A stretch of 64,000 nucleotides of DNA, taken from Streptomyces ambofaciens ATCC 23877. GTDB taxonomy: Bacteria > Actinomycetota > Actinomycetes > Streptomycetales > Streptomycetaceae. The stretch covers positions 1,785,001 through 1,849,000 of the forward strand of contig NZ_CP012382.1 in assembly GCF_001267885.1 (NCBI RefSeq), read 5' to 3'. Position numbers and translations under genes: made by a program. The stretch's first letter is position 1, and every line of letters starts with the position of its first letter. This document shows, one piece after another, positions 26,407-34,537 of the stretch. The notes under the pieces were generated by a model that was not told the DNA's origin, searched no databases, and worked only from the letters and a program-made list of their open reading frames with translations.

Positions 26407-27147
26407 ATGGTGCAGTTGTGCGCGAACGGCGACCGGACGAGCGCCGACGGGGCGGTGGTGCCGCTGTCACCGGAGGCGATCGCCGACTCGGTGGCCGGAG
26501 CGGTCGCCGCGGGGGCCACGGACGTCCATGTCCATCCCAAGACGCCGTGCGGGCGGGACTCGTTGTCGCCCCGGGTGCTCGCGGCCACCCTGGACGCGAT
26601 ACGGGCGCGGGTGCCGGCACCGGTGGCGGTCGGCGTCACCACGGGCGCCTGGGCCGAGCCCGATCCGGCCGTCCGCGCGGCACGGGTGCGGAGCTGGACG
26701 GTCCTGCCCGACCACGCCTCGGTCAACTGGCACGAGCCCGGCGCCGAGCAGGTCGCCGCCGCGCTGATCGAGCGCGGGGTGGGCGTGGAGGCCGGCCTCT
26801 GGTCGGGCACGGACGGCGCGGCCCGGTTCCTGCGCTCACCTCTCGCGCCGAAGGTGCTGCGCGTCCTGGCGGAGGTCACGGACACCGACCCGGCGACCGC
26901 GCGGGACACGGCGCGCGCGCTGCTGTCCGAGCTCGGCACGGCCCACGACCGCCCCGTCCTGCTCCACGGCGAGGGGGCCGGCGCCTGGCCGGTCCTGCGC
27001 CTGGCCGGCCGCCTCGGACTGCCGACCCGCATCGGCCTGGAGGACACCCTGTGCCTCCCGGACGGCCACCGGGCCACGTCCAACGCCGAGTTGGTCACCG
27101 CGGGCCTGGCGGAGTGGACGTCGGCCCGGCGGAGCGGACGGACGTGA
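26407..27147 (+). CDS. BKACE-family (DUF849) beta-keto acid cleavage enzyme
   Basis: A 246-residue TIM-barrel protein. The zinc-binding ATDVHVHPKTPCGRDSLSP (HxH, residues about 38-56) and the strand ending in PVAVGVTTGAW match beta-keto acid cleavage enzymes, which condense a beta-keto acid with acetyl-CoA. The C-terminal GLPTRIGLEDTLCLPDGHRA contains the conserved GLED. It is shorter than the usual 270-310 residues, so part of the N-terminal barrel may be reduced. Its 3' end runs through a 24-bp repeat that includes the stop codon. The substrate is unknown. Confidence 0.8.
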   Translation: MVQLCANGDRTSADGAVVPLSPEAIADSVAGAVAAGATDVHVHPKTPCGRDSLSPRVLAATLDAIRARVPAPVAVGVTTGAWAEPDPAVRAARVRSWTVLPDHASVNWHEPGAEQVAAALIERGVGVEAGLWSGTDGAARFLRSPLAPKVLRVLAEVTDTDPATARDTARALLSELGTAHDRPVLLHGEGAGAWPVLRLAGRLGLPTRIGLEDTLCLPDGHRATSNAELVTAGLAEWTSARRSGRT

Positions 27148-27182
27148 GGACGCGTCCCGCGGACGGACGTGAGGACGTGTCC
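27134..27182 (+). repeat. 24-bp direct repeat spanning the BKACE stop codon
   Basis: GCGGACGGACGTGAGGACG followed by (C/T)GTCC occurs at 27134-27157 and 27159-27182. The first copy contains the TGA stop at 27145-27147. The second repeats it out in the intergenic region. Confidence 0.85.
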
Positions 27183-27404
27183 GCGAAGGGGCCGGCGAGG
27201 GCGCGCCCCCGCGGCGGGACCGGCCGAGCACGAGGCCGGCCCCCACCCGCGTACGTGCGGGTCAAGGGCGCACGGTTTCCGCCCTGGTCACCGCCGGCCC
27301 CTCGGTTCGGGCGGCCGTGCCGTGCGGCGCGCGCGGGCAGGACGTCTCCTCCCGGGCCCTCCGCGTCGTCGGGCGGCGTGCGGGCGGGCGCCCTGCCCCG
27401 ACCC

Positions 27405-27926
27405 TCAGTCGCAGCACTCCGTCTGCGACCGGCGCCCGCGCCGCGCGCGCCCGCCCTTGGTGGCGGGGTCCCGGCGCTCCACCAACAGGCGGGATCCGGT
27501 GCCGCGTTCGCCGAAGACGTCGTCGGGGTTGGACAGGACACAGGTGTCCAGGGACAGGCAGCCGCAGCCGATGCAGTCGGTGAGGTGATCGCGCAGCCGG
27601 TTCAGCTGCTTGATGCGCTCGTCCAGTTCGGAGCGCCAGGACTCGGAGAGCCGTGCCCAGTCCTCCTCGGTGGGCGTGCGCCCCTCGGGCAGCTCGGCGA
27701 GCGCCTCGCGGATCGTGGCGAGCGGGATGCCCACGCGCTGCGCCGCGCGCACGAAGGCGACGCGGCGCAGCGTGTCACGGCTGAAGCGGCGCTGGTTGCC
27801 CGAGGTGCGGCGACTGCTGATCAGGCCCTTGGACTCGTAGAAGTGCAGGGCGGAGACGGCGGCGCCGCTGCGCGCGGCGAGCTGGCCGACCGTGAGCTCG
27901 TGAATCTTCTCGGGAATCTGAGGCAC
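27405..27926 (-). CDS. soxR: Redox-sensing MerR-family regulator SoxR
   Basis: A 173-residue regulator. The MerR HTH begins [21 protein letters not shown] and [21 protein letters not shown] dimerisation helix follows ([20 protein letters not shown]), then the diagnostic [12 protein letters not shown] (Cys cluster of the [2Fe-2S] centre, about residues 119-130). Oxidation of the cluster by redox-cycling compounds switches target promoters on. In S. coelicolor SoxR responds to its own pigmented antibiotic. The C-terminal tail is extended and Arg-rich and ends in CCD. The start is a GTG that sits directly after GGGGA. It is divergent from the MaoC gene. Confidence 0.95.
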   Translation of the reverse strand: MPQIPEKIHELTVGQLAARSGAAVSALHFYESKGLISSRRTSGNQRRFSRDTLRRVAFVRAAQRVGIPLATIREALAELPEGRTPTEEDWARLSESWRSELDERIKQLNRLRDHLTDCIGCGCLSLDTCVLSNPDDVFGERGTGSRLLVERRDPATKGGRARRGRRSQTECCD

Positions 27927-27991
27927 TCCCCGAACCCTACCGACCCCGCCGCCGCGCCGGTCCGTTGACATGGGCTTCGCGGGCGACCATG

Positions 27992-28007
27992 CTAAGCAGT
28001 CGCTTAG
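27992..28007. promoter_or_regulatory. Candidate TetR operator upstream of the MaoC gene
   Basis: CTAAGCAGTCGCTTAG has perfect 6-bp arms and a 4-bp spacer. It lies 39 bp before the MaoC ATG. The same motif with two changes, CTGAGCGGTCGCTTAG, lies upstream of the TetR gene at 28499-29143. Confidence 0.7.
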
Positions 28008-28046
28008 AGTCGTGAGAACAGGTCGAGCGAGCAGAGAGGCCGGGAC

Positions 28047-28508
28047 ATGGCAGAGCCGAGGATCTTCACATCCGCCGACGAGGTGAAGGCGGCGGTCGGC
28101 GAGCAGCTGGGGTACACCGACTGGCTGGACGTCGACCAGAAGCGGATCGACCTGTTCGCGGAGGCGACCGGGGACCACCAGTGGATCCACGTGGACCCGG
28201 AGAAGGCCGCGGCGGGCCCGTTCGGCACCACCATCGCGCACGGTTATCTGACCCTGTCGCTGCTTCCGCTCTTCGGACCGCAGCTCATCCAGGTCGAAGG
28301 CGTGACGATGGGCGTCAACTACGGCACGAACAAGGTGCGCTTCCCCTCCCCCGTCCCGGTCGGCTCGCGCCTGCGCGCCACGGCGACGATCACCGGCGTC
28401 GAGGACGTCAAGGGAGGCATCCAGGTGACCGTCGCCTTCACCGTGGAACGCGAGGGCGGCGACAAGCCCGTGTGCGTCGCCGAGTCCGTCTCGCGCTACT
28501 ACGTCTGA
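28047..28508 (+). CDS. MaoC-family (R)-specific enoyl-CoA hydratase
   Basis: A 153-residue single hot-dog-fold dehydratase. The signature is [20 protein letters not shown] (hydratase motif with catalytic Asp and His), followed by [20 protein letters not shown] and the strand [20 protein letters not shown]. It hydrates trans-2-enoyl-CoA to (R)-3-hydroxyacyl-CoA in lipid or polyester metabolism. GAGAGG precedes the ATG. Its last 10 bp overlap the end of the convergent TetR gene. Both genes have the same operator upstream, so the TetR protein is its likely regulator. Confidence 0.92.
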   Translation: MAEPRIFTSADEVKAAVGEQLGYTDWLDVDQKRIDLFAEATGDHQWIHVDPEKAAAGPFGTTIAHGYLTLSLLPLFGPQLIQVEGVTMGVNYGTNKVRFPSPVPVGSRLRATATITGVEDVKGGIQVTVAFTVEREGGDKPVCVAESVSRYYV

Positions 28509-29143
28509 GCGACGCCCGGCGCTTCGGCACCCACCATCCGCAGCACGAGGTCGGCGTAGAGCGCGCCGACCTCGTCGGGCGTCCGGGGCCCGTTCACGTT
28601 GAACCAGCGGGCCACGTCGATGCAGAGCGAGAGCACCGCCAGTGTGGTCCCCTTGACGTCCGGCACGTCGAACTCGCCCGACGCCACACCGTCGTCGATG
28701 ATGCCGCGGACGGCGGCGTCGCACTGCCGGCGCAGCGCGAGGATCTCGTCGCGGGCCTCGGGGCCGAGCGCGTCCAGCTCGTACTGGACGACCCGCGCGG
28801 TGGTGCGCCGCCCGGCGTGCCAGCGCACGAAGGAGCTCACGGCGTCGGCGAGCCGCTCCGTCGCACTGCCCTCGCCCTGGGCCGCGGTGCGCAGGATGGC
28901 GACGGCCCGTGCGTGACCGATCCGGCTGATGCGGTGGAGCAGCTCTTCCTTGGTCTTGTAGTGGATGTAGAGCGCGGCCGGGCTCATGCCGGCCCGCCCG
29001 GCGATGTCGCGGGTGGTGGTCGCGTGGTACCCGCGCTCCGCGAAAGCCTCCACCGCGGCGACCAGGAGCCGCCGGGCCGCATCCGGGGTGACCTCTTCCC
29101 ACGGCTCGGTCTCGCCGCCCGTCGTCTCGGCCGCCGTACTCAT
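28499..29143 (-). CDS. TetR-family regulator paired with the MaoC gene
   Basis: A 214-residue repressor. The N-terminal HTH is [20 protein letters not shown] followed by [19 protein letters not shown]. The ligand domain includes [20 protein letters not shown] and a C-terminal helix ending [20 protein letters not shown]. Its tail overlaps the MaoC gene tail to tail by 10 bp. The palindromes at 27992-28007 and 29192-29207 bracket the two genes, which suggests that the protein represses both itself and MaoC. Confidence 0.87.
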   Translation of the reverse strand: MSTAAETTGGETEPWEEVTPDAARRLLVAAVEAFAERGYHATTTRDIAGRAGMSPAALYIHYKTKEELLHRISRIGHARAVAILRTAAQGEGSATERLADAVSSFVRWHAGRRTTARVVQYELDALGPEARDEILALRRQCDAAVRGIIDDGVASGEFDVPDVKGTTLAVLSLCIDVARWFNVNGPRTPDEVGALYADLVLRMVGAEAPGVAQT

Positions 29144-29191
29144 CGCTTGTTCGCCCCTCTCGGTGACAGGAGCACCACCATACCGCCGAAG

Positions 29192-29207
29192 CTGAGCGGT
29201 CGCTTAG
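29192..29207. promoter_or_regulatory. Candidate TetR autoregulatory operator
   Basis: CTGAGCGGTCGCTTAG, 14 of 16 bases identical to the site before the MaoC gene. It lies 49 bp upstream of the TetR ATG at 29143 and just beyond the stop codon of the membrane protein gene at 29204. Confidence 0.65.
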
Positions 29208-29518
29208 GGGCGCTGCTGCGCCGGGGTGCCGCCCGGCTTCTGGAAGGGGTCGTGCTCGACGAGGATCTTGTCCAGTCGCGCCTGGTCCACCCGGCTCACG
29301 ATCTGCCCCACCTCCTGGCGGTCACGGATGATCTTGGCCAGGGTGAAGGCCGAGGTGACCAGGTACAGGACCGCTATGGCGAGGAAGGCGCGCACCCACG
29401 GGTCGGCCTCGAGCTGGTAGATGCCGATGGCGGTGGCGGCCATGGCGACCGAGAACGACGCGACGGCCTGACCGTAGAAGGCCGCCGTGCTCTGCTGCTT
29501 GACCGATGTGTCATTCAT
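29204..29518 (-). CDS. YiaA/YiaB-family two-helix membrane protein
   Basis: A 104-residue inner-membrane protein. The YiaAB core has [20 protein letters not shown] as helix 1 and [20 protein letters not shown] as helix 2, joined by [10 protein letters not shown], then a charged cytoplasmic tail. The ATG at 29518 ([11 protein letters not shown]) is chosen; a further ATG at 29551 lies inside a strong hairpin and is unlikely. No convincing Shine-Dalgarno is visible. The family has no assigned function. The acyl-CoA dehydrogenase gene lies just upstream on the same strand, with the hairpin between. Confidence 0.82.
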   Translation of the reverse strand: MNDTSVKQQSTAAFYGQAVASFSVAMAATAIGIYQLEADPWVRAFLAIAVLYLVTSAFTLAKIIRDRQEVGQIVSRVDQARLDKILVEHDPFQKPGGTPAQQRP

Positions 29519-29528
29519 GGGAAAAGGA

Positions 29529-29560
29529 TCGGCGGATGTGGCCGGGGCCACATCCGCCGA
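29529..29560 (-). terminator. Hairpin between the ACAD gene and the YiaA/B-like gene
   Basis: A perfect 13-bp stem, TCGGCGGATGTGG with CCACATCCGCCGA, and loop CCGGGG. It lies 32 bp past the ACAD stop codon and only 10 bp before the next ATG, so it could act as terminator or attenuator. Confidence 0.75.
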
Positions 29561-29591
29561 CGTACTCAGTTCCGGTACTCAGAGCCCGGGC

Positions 29592-30743
29592 TCAGAAGGC
29601 CGACACACCCGTCAGCGCCCGCCCGATGACCAGCTTCTGGATCTGGCTGGTGCCCTCGTAGAGGGTCATCACGCGGGCGTCGCGCAGCAGCTTCCCGGCC
29701 GGGTACTCGTCGATGTAGCCGTAGCCGCCGAAGACCTGCAGGGCGTTGTTGGCGGCGCGGACCGCGGCCTCCGAGGCGAACAGCTTGGCCTTGGAGGACT
29801 CGACGGTGAAGGGCTGTCCGCGGTCGATCAGGTCGGCGACCCGCCAGGTCAGCAGCCGGGCCGCGTCCACGTCGAGGGCGATGTCGCTGATCAGCTCCTG
29901 CACCAGCTGGTGGTGGGCGATGGTCTTCCCGAACTGCTCGCGCTCGCCCGCGTACCGCACGGCCACGTCCAGTGCGGCCTGGGCGATACCGACGCACCCG
30001 GCCGCCACCGACATCCGGCCCTTGGCGAGGGCCGACATGGCGACCGAGAAGCCCTTGCCCTCGGGGGCCAGCATCGCGGAGGCGGGGACGCGGACGTCCT
30101 CCAGGACCAGCTCGGCGGTGGCCTGGCCGCGCAGCCCGAGCTTGCCGTGGATGGTGCGGCGGCTCAGGCCGGGCGTGTCGGTGGGCACCAGGAAGGCGGA
30201 GACGCCCTTGTGGCCGGGGGCGTCCGTGGAGCGGGCGAAGAGCAGCACGACGTCGGCCCAGGTGCCGTTGGTGATGAACATCTTGGTGCCGTTGATGACG
30301 TAGTCGTCGCCGTCGCGGACCGCGCGGGTGGAGAGGTTCCCGGCGTCCGACCCCGTGCCGGGCTCGGTCAGCCCGAAGCAGCCGACGTACTCGCCGGAGG
30401 TGAGCCCCGGCAGCCAGCGCCGCTTCTGCTCCTCGTCGCCCCACGCGGCGACGGTCTTGGCGACCAGGCCGAGGGAGACGGACACGATGCCGCGCACCGA
30501 GCTGTCACCGCGCCCCAGCTCCTCGGTGACGAGGCAGTACGCGAGGTGGTCGCCGCCGGAGCCGCCGTACTCCTCGTCGACGGTGAGCCCGAGGAAGCCG
30601 ACCTCGCCGAGCTTCTTCACGATCGACCGGTCCACCTCCTCGGCCCGGTCCCAGGCGATGACGTGCGGGGCGATCTCGCGCTCCACGAAGTCCCGCGCGA
30701 GCTGCCGTACGGCGCTCTGCTCCTCGCTGAGCTCCAGGTTCAT
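29592..30743 (-). CDS. Acyl-CoA dehydrogenase
   Basis: A 383-residue flavoenzyme of the short/branched-chain ACAD type. Signatures are CFGLTEPGTGSDAGNLST (FAD-binding, about residues 122-139), INGTKMFITNG, AKGRMSVAAGCVGIAQAALD, and the C-terminal QVFGGYGYIDEYPAGKLLRD followed by MTLYEGTSQIQKLVIGRAL. The catalytic base is the Glu in YEGTSQIQ. It catalyses alpha-beta dehydrogenation of an acyl-CoA with transfer to ETF. It is divergent from a TetR gene, with an operator-like palindrome and a 16-bp-period repeat in the shared spacer. Confidence 0.93.
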   Translation of the reverse strand: MNLELSEEQSAVRQLARDFVEREIAPHVIAWDRAEEVDRSIVKKLGEVGFLGLTVDEEYGGSGGDHLAYCLVTEELGRGDSSVRGIVSVSLGLVAKTVAAWGDEEQKRRWLPGLTSGEYVGCFGLTEPGTGSDAGNLSTRAVRDGDDYVINGTKMFITNGTWADVVLLFARSTDAPGHKGVSAFLVPTDTPGLSRRTIHGKLGLRGQATAELVLEDVRVPASAMLAPEGKGFSVAMSALAKGRMSVAAGCVGIAQAALDVAVRYAGEREQFGKTIAHHQLVQELISDIALDVDAARLLTWRVADLIDRGQPFTVESSKAKLFASEAAVRAANNALQVFGGYGYIDEYPAGKLLRDARVMTLYEGTSQIQKLVIGRALTGVSAF

Positions 30744-30769
30744 GCCGAGTCACCCCACAGAAAAGACGT

Positions 30770-30800
30770 CTTGAAAGCCGTACACCTTGAAAGCCGTACA
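30770..30800 (-). repeat. Direct repeat of a 15-mer, 16-bp period, in the ACAD promoter region
   Basis: CTTGAAAGCCGTACA occurs at 30770-30784 and again at 30786-30800, between the ACAD start codon and the TetR operator. The first copy begins 26 bp from the ATG, so the pair lies at the transcription start or in the leader. Confidence 0.75.
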
Positions 30801-30804
30801 TTTA

Positions 30805-30821
30805 AATTAGCACTGCTAGTT
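30805..30821. promoter_or_regulatory. Candidate operator of the TetR protein encoded at 30849
   Basis: AATTAGCACTGCTAGTT has a perfect 11-bp core (TAGCACTGCTA) and outer AA/TT arms. It lies in the ACAD-TetR divergent spacer, where the TetR -35 region would be. A related site is found upstream of the aldehyde dehydrogenase gene (35964-35980). Confidence 0.65.
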
Positions 30822-30835
30822 TCTGTTCGCAGCCC

Positions 30836-30841
30836 TACTAT
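30836..30841 (+). promoter_or_regulatory. -10 element for a leaderless TetR transcript
   Basis: TACTAT is followed by 7 nt and then the ATG at 30849. It is 15 bp downstream of the candidate operator. Confidence 0.5.
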
Positions 30842-30848
30842 GTGCGCC

Positions 30849-31490
30849 ATGGCCCGACCGCGCAAGCCCCTGCTCAGCACCGACCGGATCATCGAGACGG
30901 CCCGCGCGCTGGTGGACGCGGAGGGCCTCGCGGCCGTCTCCACCCGCCGGCTCGCGGCGGAGCTGGGGGTGAGCGGGCCCTCGCTCTACAACCACTTCCG
31001 CACCAAGGACGAGATCCTGGAGGCGGTGGCCGACTCGGTGAGCGCCCAGGTCGACCTGTCGATGTTCGAGGACGGCCGGGAGTGGCGGACCGCGCTGCAC
31101 GACTGGGCCGTCTCCTACCGGGCGGCGCTGCGCGACCACCCCAACATCGTCCCGGTCCTGGCCCACGGCCCGGGCCGCCGTCCGGCCGCCCTGCACCTCG
31201 CCGACGCCGTCTACGGGGCGATGGTCGACGCGGGCTGGCCGCCGGCCCAGGCCACGTCCATCGGCGCGCTGATGCGCTACTTCGTCATGGGCTCCGCGCT
31301 CGGCTCCTTCGCCCGGGGCTTCCCGGACGACGCGAGCGCGTACGACCCCGCCGACTACCCGCACCTCGGCAAGGCGCACCTGCTGGCCGAGCAGCAGGAG
31401 AAGATCGACGAGCGCGCCTTCGAGACCGGGCTGGCGGCCCTGCTGGACGGGCTGGCGCAGCAGTACCAGCAGGTCGCGGGGAACGCGTGA
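30849..31490 (+). CDS. TetR-family regulator with TetR_C C-terminal domain
   Basis: A 213-residue repressor. The HTH reads LVDAEGLAAVSTRRLAAELG and VSGPSLYNHFRTKDEILEAV. The C-terminal domain contains HDWAVSYRAALRDHPNIVPV, typical of the TetR_C tetracycline-repressor-like ligand domain. The start at 30849 is leaderless; an ATG at 30840 is possible but overlaps the -10 element. It is divergent from an acyl-CoA dehydrogenase gene. A second matching palindrome suggests control of the alcohol/aldehyde dehydrogenase pair near 34-36 kb. Confidence 0.88.
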   Translation: MARPRKPLLSTDRIIETARALVDAEGLAAVSTRRLAAELGVSGPSLYNHFRTKDEILEAVADSVSAQVDLSMFEDGREWRTALHDWAVSYRAALRDHPNIVPVLAHGPGRRPAALHLADAVYGAMVDAGWPPAQATSIGALMRYFVMGSALGSFARGFPDDASAYDPADYPHLGKAHLLAEQQEKIDERAFETGLAALLDGLAQQYQQVAGNA

Positions 31491-31537
31491 GGACACTTCG
31501 GCGGGGGCCGAACGGTGCGTGACGCATCCTGGGTCAC

Positions 31538-32251
31538 ATGACCACCAGGGAAACCGGGGCCCCCGGACTCGCCCGGCTGGCCGGGCTGATCGCCGACGAG
31601 ACCCGGGCCGCCTGTCTGCTGGCACTGCTCGACGGCCGGGCCTGGACCGCCGGCGAGCTGGCCCGGCACGCGGGCGTCGCCGCGTCGACGCTCAGCGAAC
31701 ACCTGAGCAAGCTCGTGGCGGGCGGCCTGCTCGCCGAGGAGCGGCAGGGGCGGCACCGGTACGTGCGGCTGGCCGACGAACGGACCGCCCAGCTCGTGGA
31801 GGACCTGGCCGCGCAGGTCGCCCCGGAGGCCGCGGCACGGCGACCGCGCACCCTGCGGGCGTCCGGCGCCGGGTCGGCGATGGCGCGCGGACGCACCTGC
31901 TACGACCATCTCGCCGGGCGGCTCGGGATCGCGGTGACCGACGCGCTGACCGGGCGCGGGCTGCTGCGCCAGGACACCGGTTTCGCCCTCACGGACGCGG
32001 GCCTGGGCTGGTTCGCCACCGCCGGGATGACCCTGGAACTCACCGGCCGCAGGCCGCTGGCCCGTGCCTGCCTCGACTGGACCGAACGCCGGCCGCACCT
32101 GGCGGGCGTCGCGGGTGCGGCCCTGTGCCGGCACGCCCTGGAGACGGGCTGGTGCGTGCGCATCGGCTCCGAGCGGGCGGTGAAGGTGACGGCGGAGGGT
32201 GAGCGGGCGCTGTCGGAGCTGCTGGGCATCGACCCGGTGGCCCTGCGCTGA
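31538..32251 (+). CDS. ArsR-type winged-helix regulator
   Basis: A 237-residue protein. The N-terminal winged helix is LAGLIADETRAACLLALLDG, then AGELARHAGVAASTLSEHLS and the wing LLAEERQGRHRYVRLADER. A second, larger domain (about residues 100-237) contains YDHLAGRLGIAVTDALTGRG and a run with four Cys (including CLDW, CRHA and CVRI). The DNA-binding part is ArsR-like; the C-terminal domain matches actinobacterial HTH proteins of unknown ligand. The stop codon lies at the first base of a 26-bp tandem array. Confidence 0.85.
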   Translation: MTTRETGAPGLARLAGLIADETRAACLLALLDGRAWTAGELARHAGVAASTLSEHLSKLVAGGLLAEERQGRHRYVRLADERTAQLVEDLAAQVAPEAAARRPRTLRASGAGSAMARGRTCYDHLAGRLGIAVTDALTGRGLLRQDTGFALTDAGLGWFATAGMTLELTGRRPLARACLDWTERRPHLAGVAGAALCRHALETGWCVRIGSERAVKVTAEGERALSELLGIDPVALR

Positions 32252-32382
32252 GCGCCTCGCGTCCCCCGCCGTGAGCCCGGCCTCGCGTCCCCCGCCGTGA
32301 GCCCGGCCTCGCGTCCCCCGCCGTGAGCCCGGCCTCGCGTCCCCCGCCGTGATCCCGGCCTCGCGTCCCCCGCCGTGAGCCG
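32249..32382 (+). repeat. 26-bp tandem array starting at the ArsR-like gene stop codon
   Basis: Unit TGAGCCCGGCCTCGCGTCCC followed by CCGCCG. Copy 0 (32249-32271) starts with the gene's own TGA and lacks 3 bp. Full copies start at 32272, 32298, 32324 and 32350, and a partial one at 32376. Copies 1-3 are identical; copy 4 has TGATCC in place of TGAGCC. The array fills most of the gap to the EamA gene. Confidence 0.9.
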
Positions 32383-32467
32383 TCCGCGCCCCCGTCCGGC
32401 GGCCGTCGACTCGCCGTCCGGAAACCGCCGGTCGTCGCACCCCTCCCTTCCTAGCCTCAGGAGCATG

Positions 32468-33421
32468 ATGAGTACCGCCCCGCACGCCGCCTCCCGCCGC
32501 CCGCAGCTGCTCGCGGCCGGCGCCGCCACCGCCACCGTCGTGCTGTGGGCCTCCGCCTTCGTCTCCATCCGCAGCGCGGGTGAGGCCTACGCCCCGGGCG
32601 CGCTGGCGCTCGGCCGGCTGCTCTCGGGCGTCCTGGCGCTCGGCGTGATCTGCCTGCTGCGCCGGGAGGGGCTGCCACCGCGGGCCGCCTGGCGGGGGAT
32701 CGCCATATCAGGACTGCTGTGGTTCGGCTTCTACATGGTCGTCCTGAACTGGGGCGAGCAGCAGGTGGACGCCGGTACGGCCGCCCTGGTGGTGAACGTC
32801 GGACCGATCCTCATCGCCCTGCTCGGCGCCCGGCTGCTCGGGGACGCGCTGCCGCCGCGACTGCTGGCGGGGATGGCGGTGTCGTTCGCCGGGGCGGTGA
32901 CCGTAGGCCTGTCGATGTCCGGCGAGGGCGGGTCCTCCCTGTTCGGCGTGGTGCTGTGCCTGCTGGCCGCCGTGGCGTACGCGGGCGGGGTCGTCGCCCA
33001 GAAGCCCGCGCTGGGACACGCGAGCGCGCTCCAGGTGACGACGTTCGGGTGCCTGGTCGGCGCGGTGCTCTGCCTGCCGTTCACGGGGCAGCTGGTGCGG
33101 GACGCGGCCGACGCGCCCCTCTCCGCGACCCTCAACATGGTGTACCTGGGCGTCTTCCCGACCGCCCTGGCGTTCACGACGTGGGCGTACGCCCTGGCCC
33201 GTACGACGGCCGGCCGCATGGGCGCGACCACGTACGCGGTGCCCGCCCTCGTCGTCCTGATGTCCTGGCTGGCGCTGGGTGAGGTGCCGGGGCTGCTCAC
33301 GCTGGCGGGCGGCGCGCTGTGCCTGGCGGGCGTGGCGGTGTCGCGCTCCCGGAAGGGCGCGGCGGCTCCGGAGCCCGAGGGGGCCGCGGAGCCGCACGCG
33401 AGGGACGGCGGGCGGGTCTAG
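32468..33421 (+). CDS. EamA/DMT-family transporter
   Basis: A 317-residue membrane protein with ten predicted helices in two EamA repeats: TATVVLWASAFVSIRSAGEA to MVVLNWGEQQVDAGTAALVV, and SLFGVVLCLLAAVAYAGGVV to LGEVPGLLTLAGGALCLAGV. Family members export amino acids or metabolites. The ATG at 32468 is preferred over 32465 because AGGAG lies at 32459-32463. It ends 4 bp into the convergent alcohol dehydrogenase gene (CTAG shared by both stops). Confidence 0.87.
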   Translation: MSTAPHAASRRPQLLAAGAATATVVLWASAFVSIRSAGEAYAPGALALGRLLSGVLALGVICLLRREGLPPRAAWRGIAISGLLWFGFYMVVLNWGEQQVDAGTAALVVNVGPILIALLGARLLGDALPPRLLAGMAVSFAGAVTVGLSMSGEGGSSLFGVVLCLLAAVAYAGGVVAQKPALGHASALQVTTFGCLVGAVLCLPFTGQLVRDAADAPLSATLNMVYLGVFPTALAFTTWAYALARTTAGRMGATTYAVPALVVLMSWLALGEVPGLLTLAGGALCLAGVAVSRSRKGAAAPEPEGAAEPHARDGGRV

Positions 33422-34515
33422 AACACCACCAGCGCCCGCCCTCCCTTGCCCGCCAGCATGTTCTCGAAGGCCGCCGGGATGCCGTCCAGCGCGATCCGCT
33501 CCGTCACCAGGGCGCCGAGGTCCAGCCGCCCCGCGCGGACGTGCTCGGCCAGGACGGGGAGGTCCCGGACGGGGTCGGCGTTGCCGTAGACGCAGCCGGT
33601 GAGGGTGCGGCCCCAGTGGAAGATCTCCAGGGCGTTGAAGGTGACCTGCTGGTCCTTGCCGCCGATGCCGACGACCGTGGTGCGGCCCCCGCGCCGGGTG
33701 GATTCCCAGGCGGTGCGGATGGTGACGGCCCGGCCCACGCACTCGACGGCGACGTCGACGCCCTGCCTGCCGGTGAGGGCACGGATCTCGCGGGCGGTGT
33801 TCTCGCCGGCGACGAGGTAGTCGGTGGCGCCGGCGGAGCGGGCCAGCTCCTCCTTCTCCGGGGACACGTCGACGGCGACGATCTTCGAGGCGCCCGCGAT
33901 ACGGGCCGACTGCAGCGCGGCGAGCCCCACTCCCCCGACGCCGAACACCGCGACGGTCTCGCCCTCCCGGACCTTGGCCGAGTGGTGGACGGCGCCGTAC
34001 CCGGTGAGGACGGCGCAGCCGAGCAGGGCCGCGTCGGTGAGGGGGATGCCGTCGGGGACGGGCAGGACGCAGGACGCGGAGACCACCGTCTCCTCGGCGA
34101 AGGCGGCGACGTTCAGCCCGGGGTGCAGGTCGGTGCCGTCGTCGGCGCGGCGGGCGTGCACGTTCGCCGCGCCGGACAGGGCGTCCGCGCACAGCCAGAC
34201 CTCGCCGAGCGAGCAGGCGTGGCAGGCGCCGCAGGACGGGGCCCAGTTGAGGACGACGTCGTCGCCGGGGGCGACGTGGGTGACGCCGTCGCCGACGGCG
34301 AGGACCGTGCCGGCGCCCTCGTGGCCGAGGACGGCGGGGACCGGCACCCGCATGGTGCCGTTGGACAGGGACAGGTCGGAGTGGCAGACGCCGGCGGCGG
34401 CGAGCTTCACGTGGACCTGGCCGGGGCCGGGCTCGGGCAGCTCGATCCCGGTGACCTCCAGCGGGGAGCCTACGGCGGGTACGACGGCGGCGCGGACAGC
34501 GGTACGGACGGCCAT
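33418..34515 (-). CDS. Zinc-dependent alcohol dehydrogenase
   Basis: A 365-residue MDR enzyme. The catalytic zinc site is GVCHSDLSLSNG with GHEGAGTVLAVGD (His-Glu). The structural zinc Cys cluster is CGACHACSLGEVWLC. The Rossmann motif is VAVFGVGGVGLAALQSARIA followed by VAVDVS, indicating NAD. It resembles class III/benzyl-alcohol-type or mycothiol-linked enzymes. The aldehyde dehydrogenase gene lies 22 bp upstream on the same strand, so together they would oxidise an alcohol to a carboxylic acid. Regulation is probably through the operator at 35964-35980. Confidence 0.92.
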   Translation of the reverse strand: MAVRTAVRAAVVPAVGSPLEVTGIELPEPGPGQVHVKLAAAGVCHSDLSLSNGTMRVPVPAVLGHEGAGTVLAVGDGVTHVAPGDDVVLNWAPSCGACHACSLGEVWLCADALSGAANVHARRADDGTDLHPGLNVAAFAEETVVSASCVLPVPDGIPLTDAALLGCAVLTGYGAVHHSAKVREGETVAVFGVGGVGLAALQSARIAGASKIVAVDVSPEKEELARSAGATDYLVAGENTAREIRALTGRQGVDVAVECVGRAVTIRTAWESTRRGGRTTVVGIGGKDQQVTFNALEIFHWGRTLTGCVYGNADPVRDLPVLAEHVRAGRLDLGALVTERIALDGIPAAFENMLAGKGGRALVVF

Positions 34516-34537
34516 GACGTGGGCAACTCCCCTGGAG

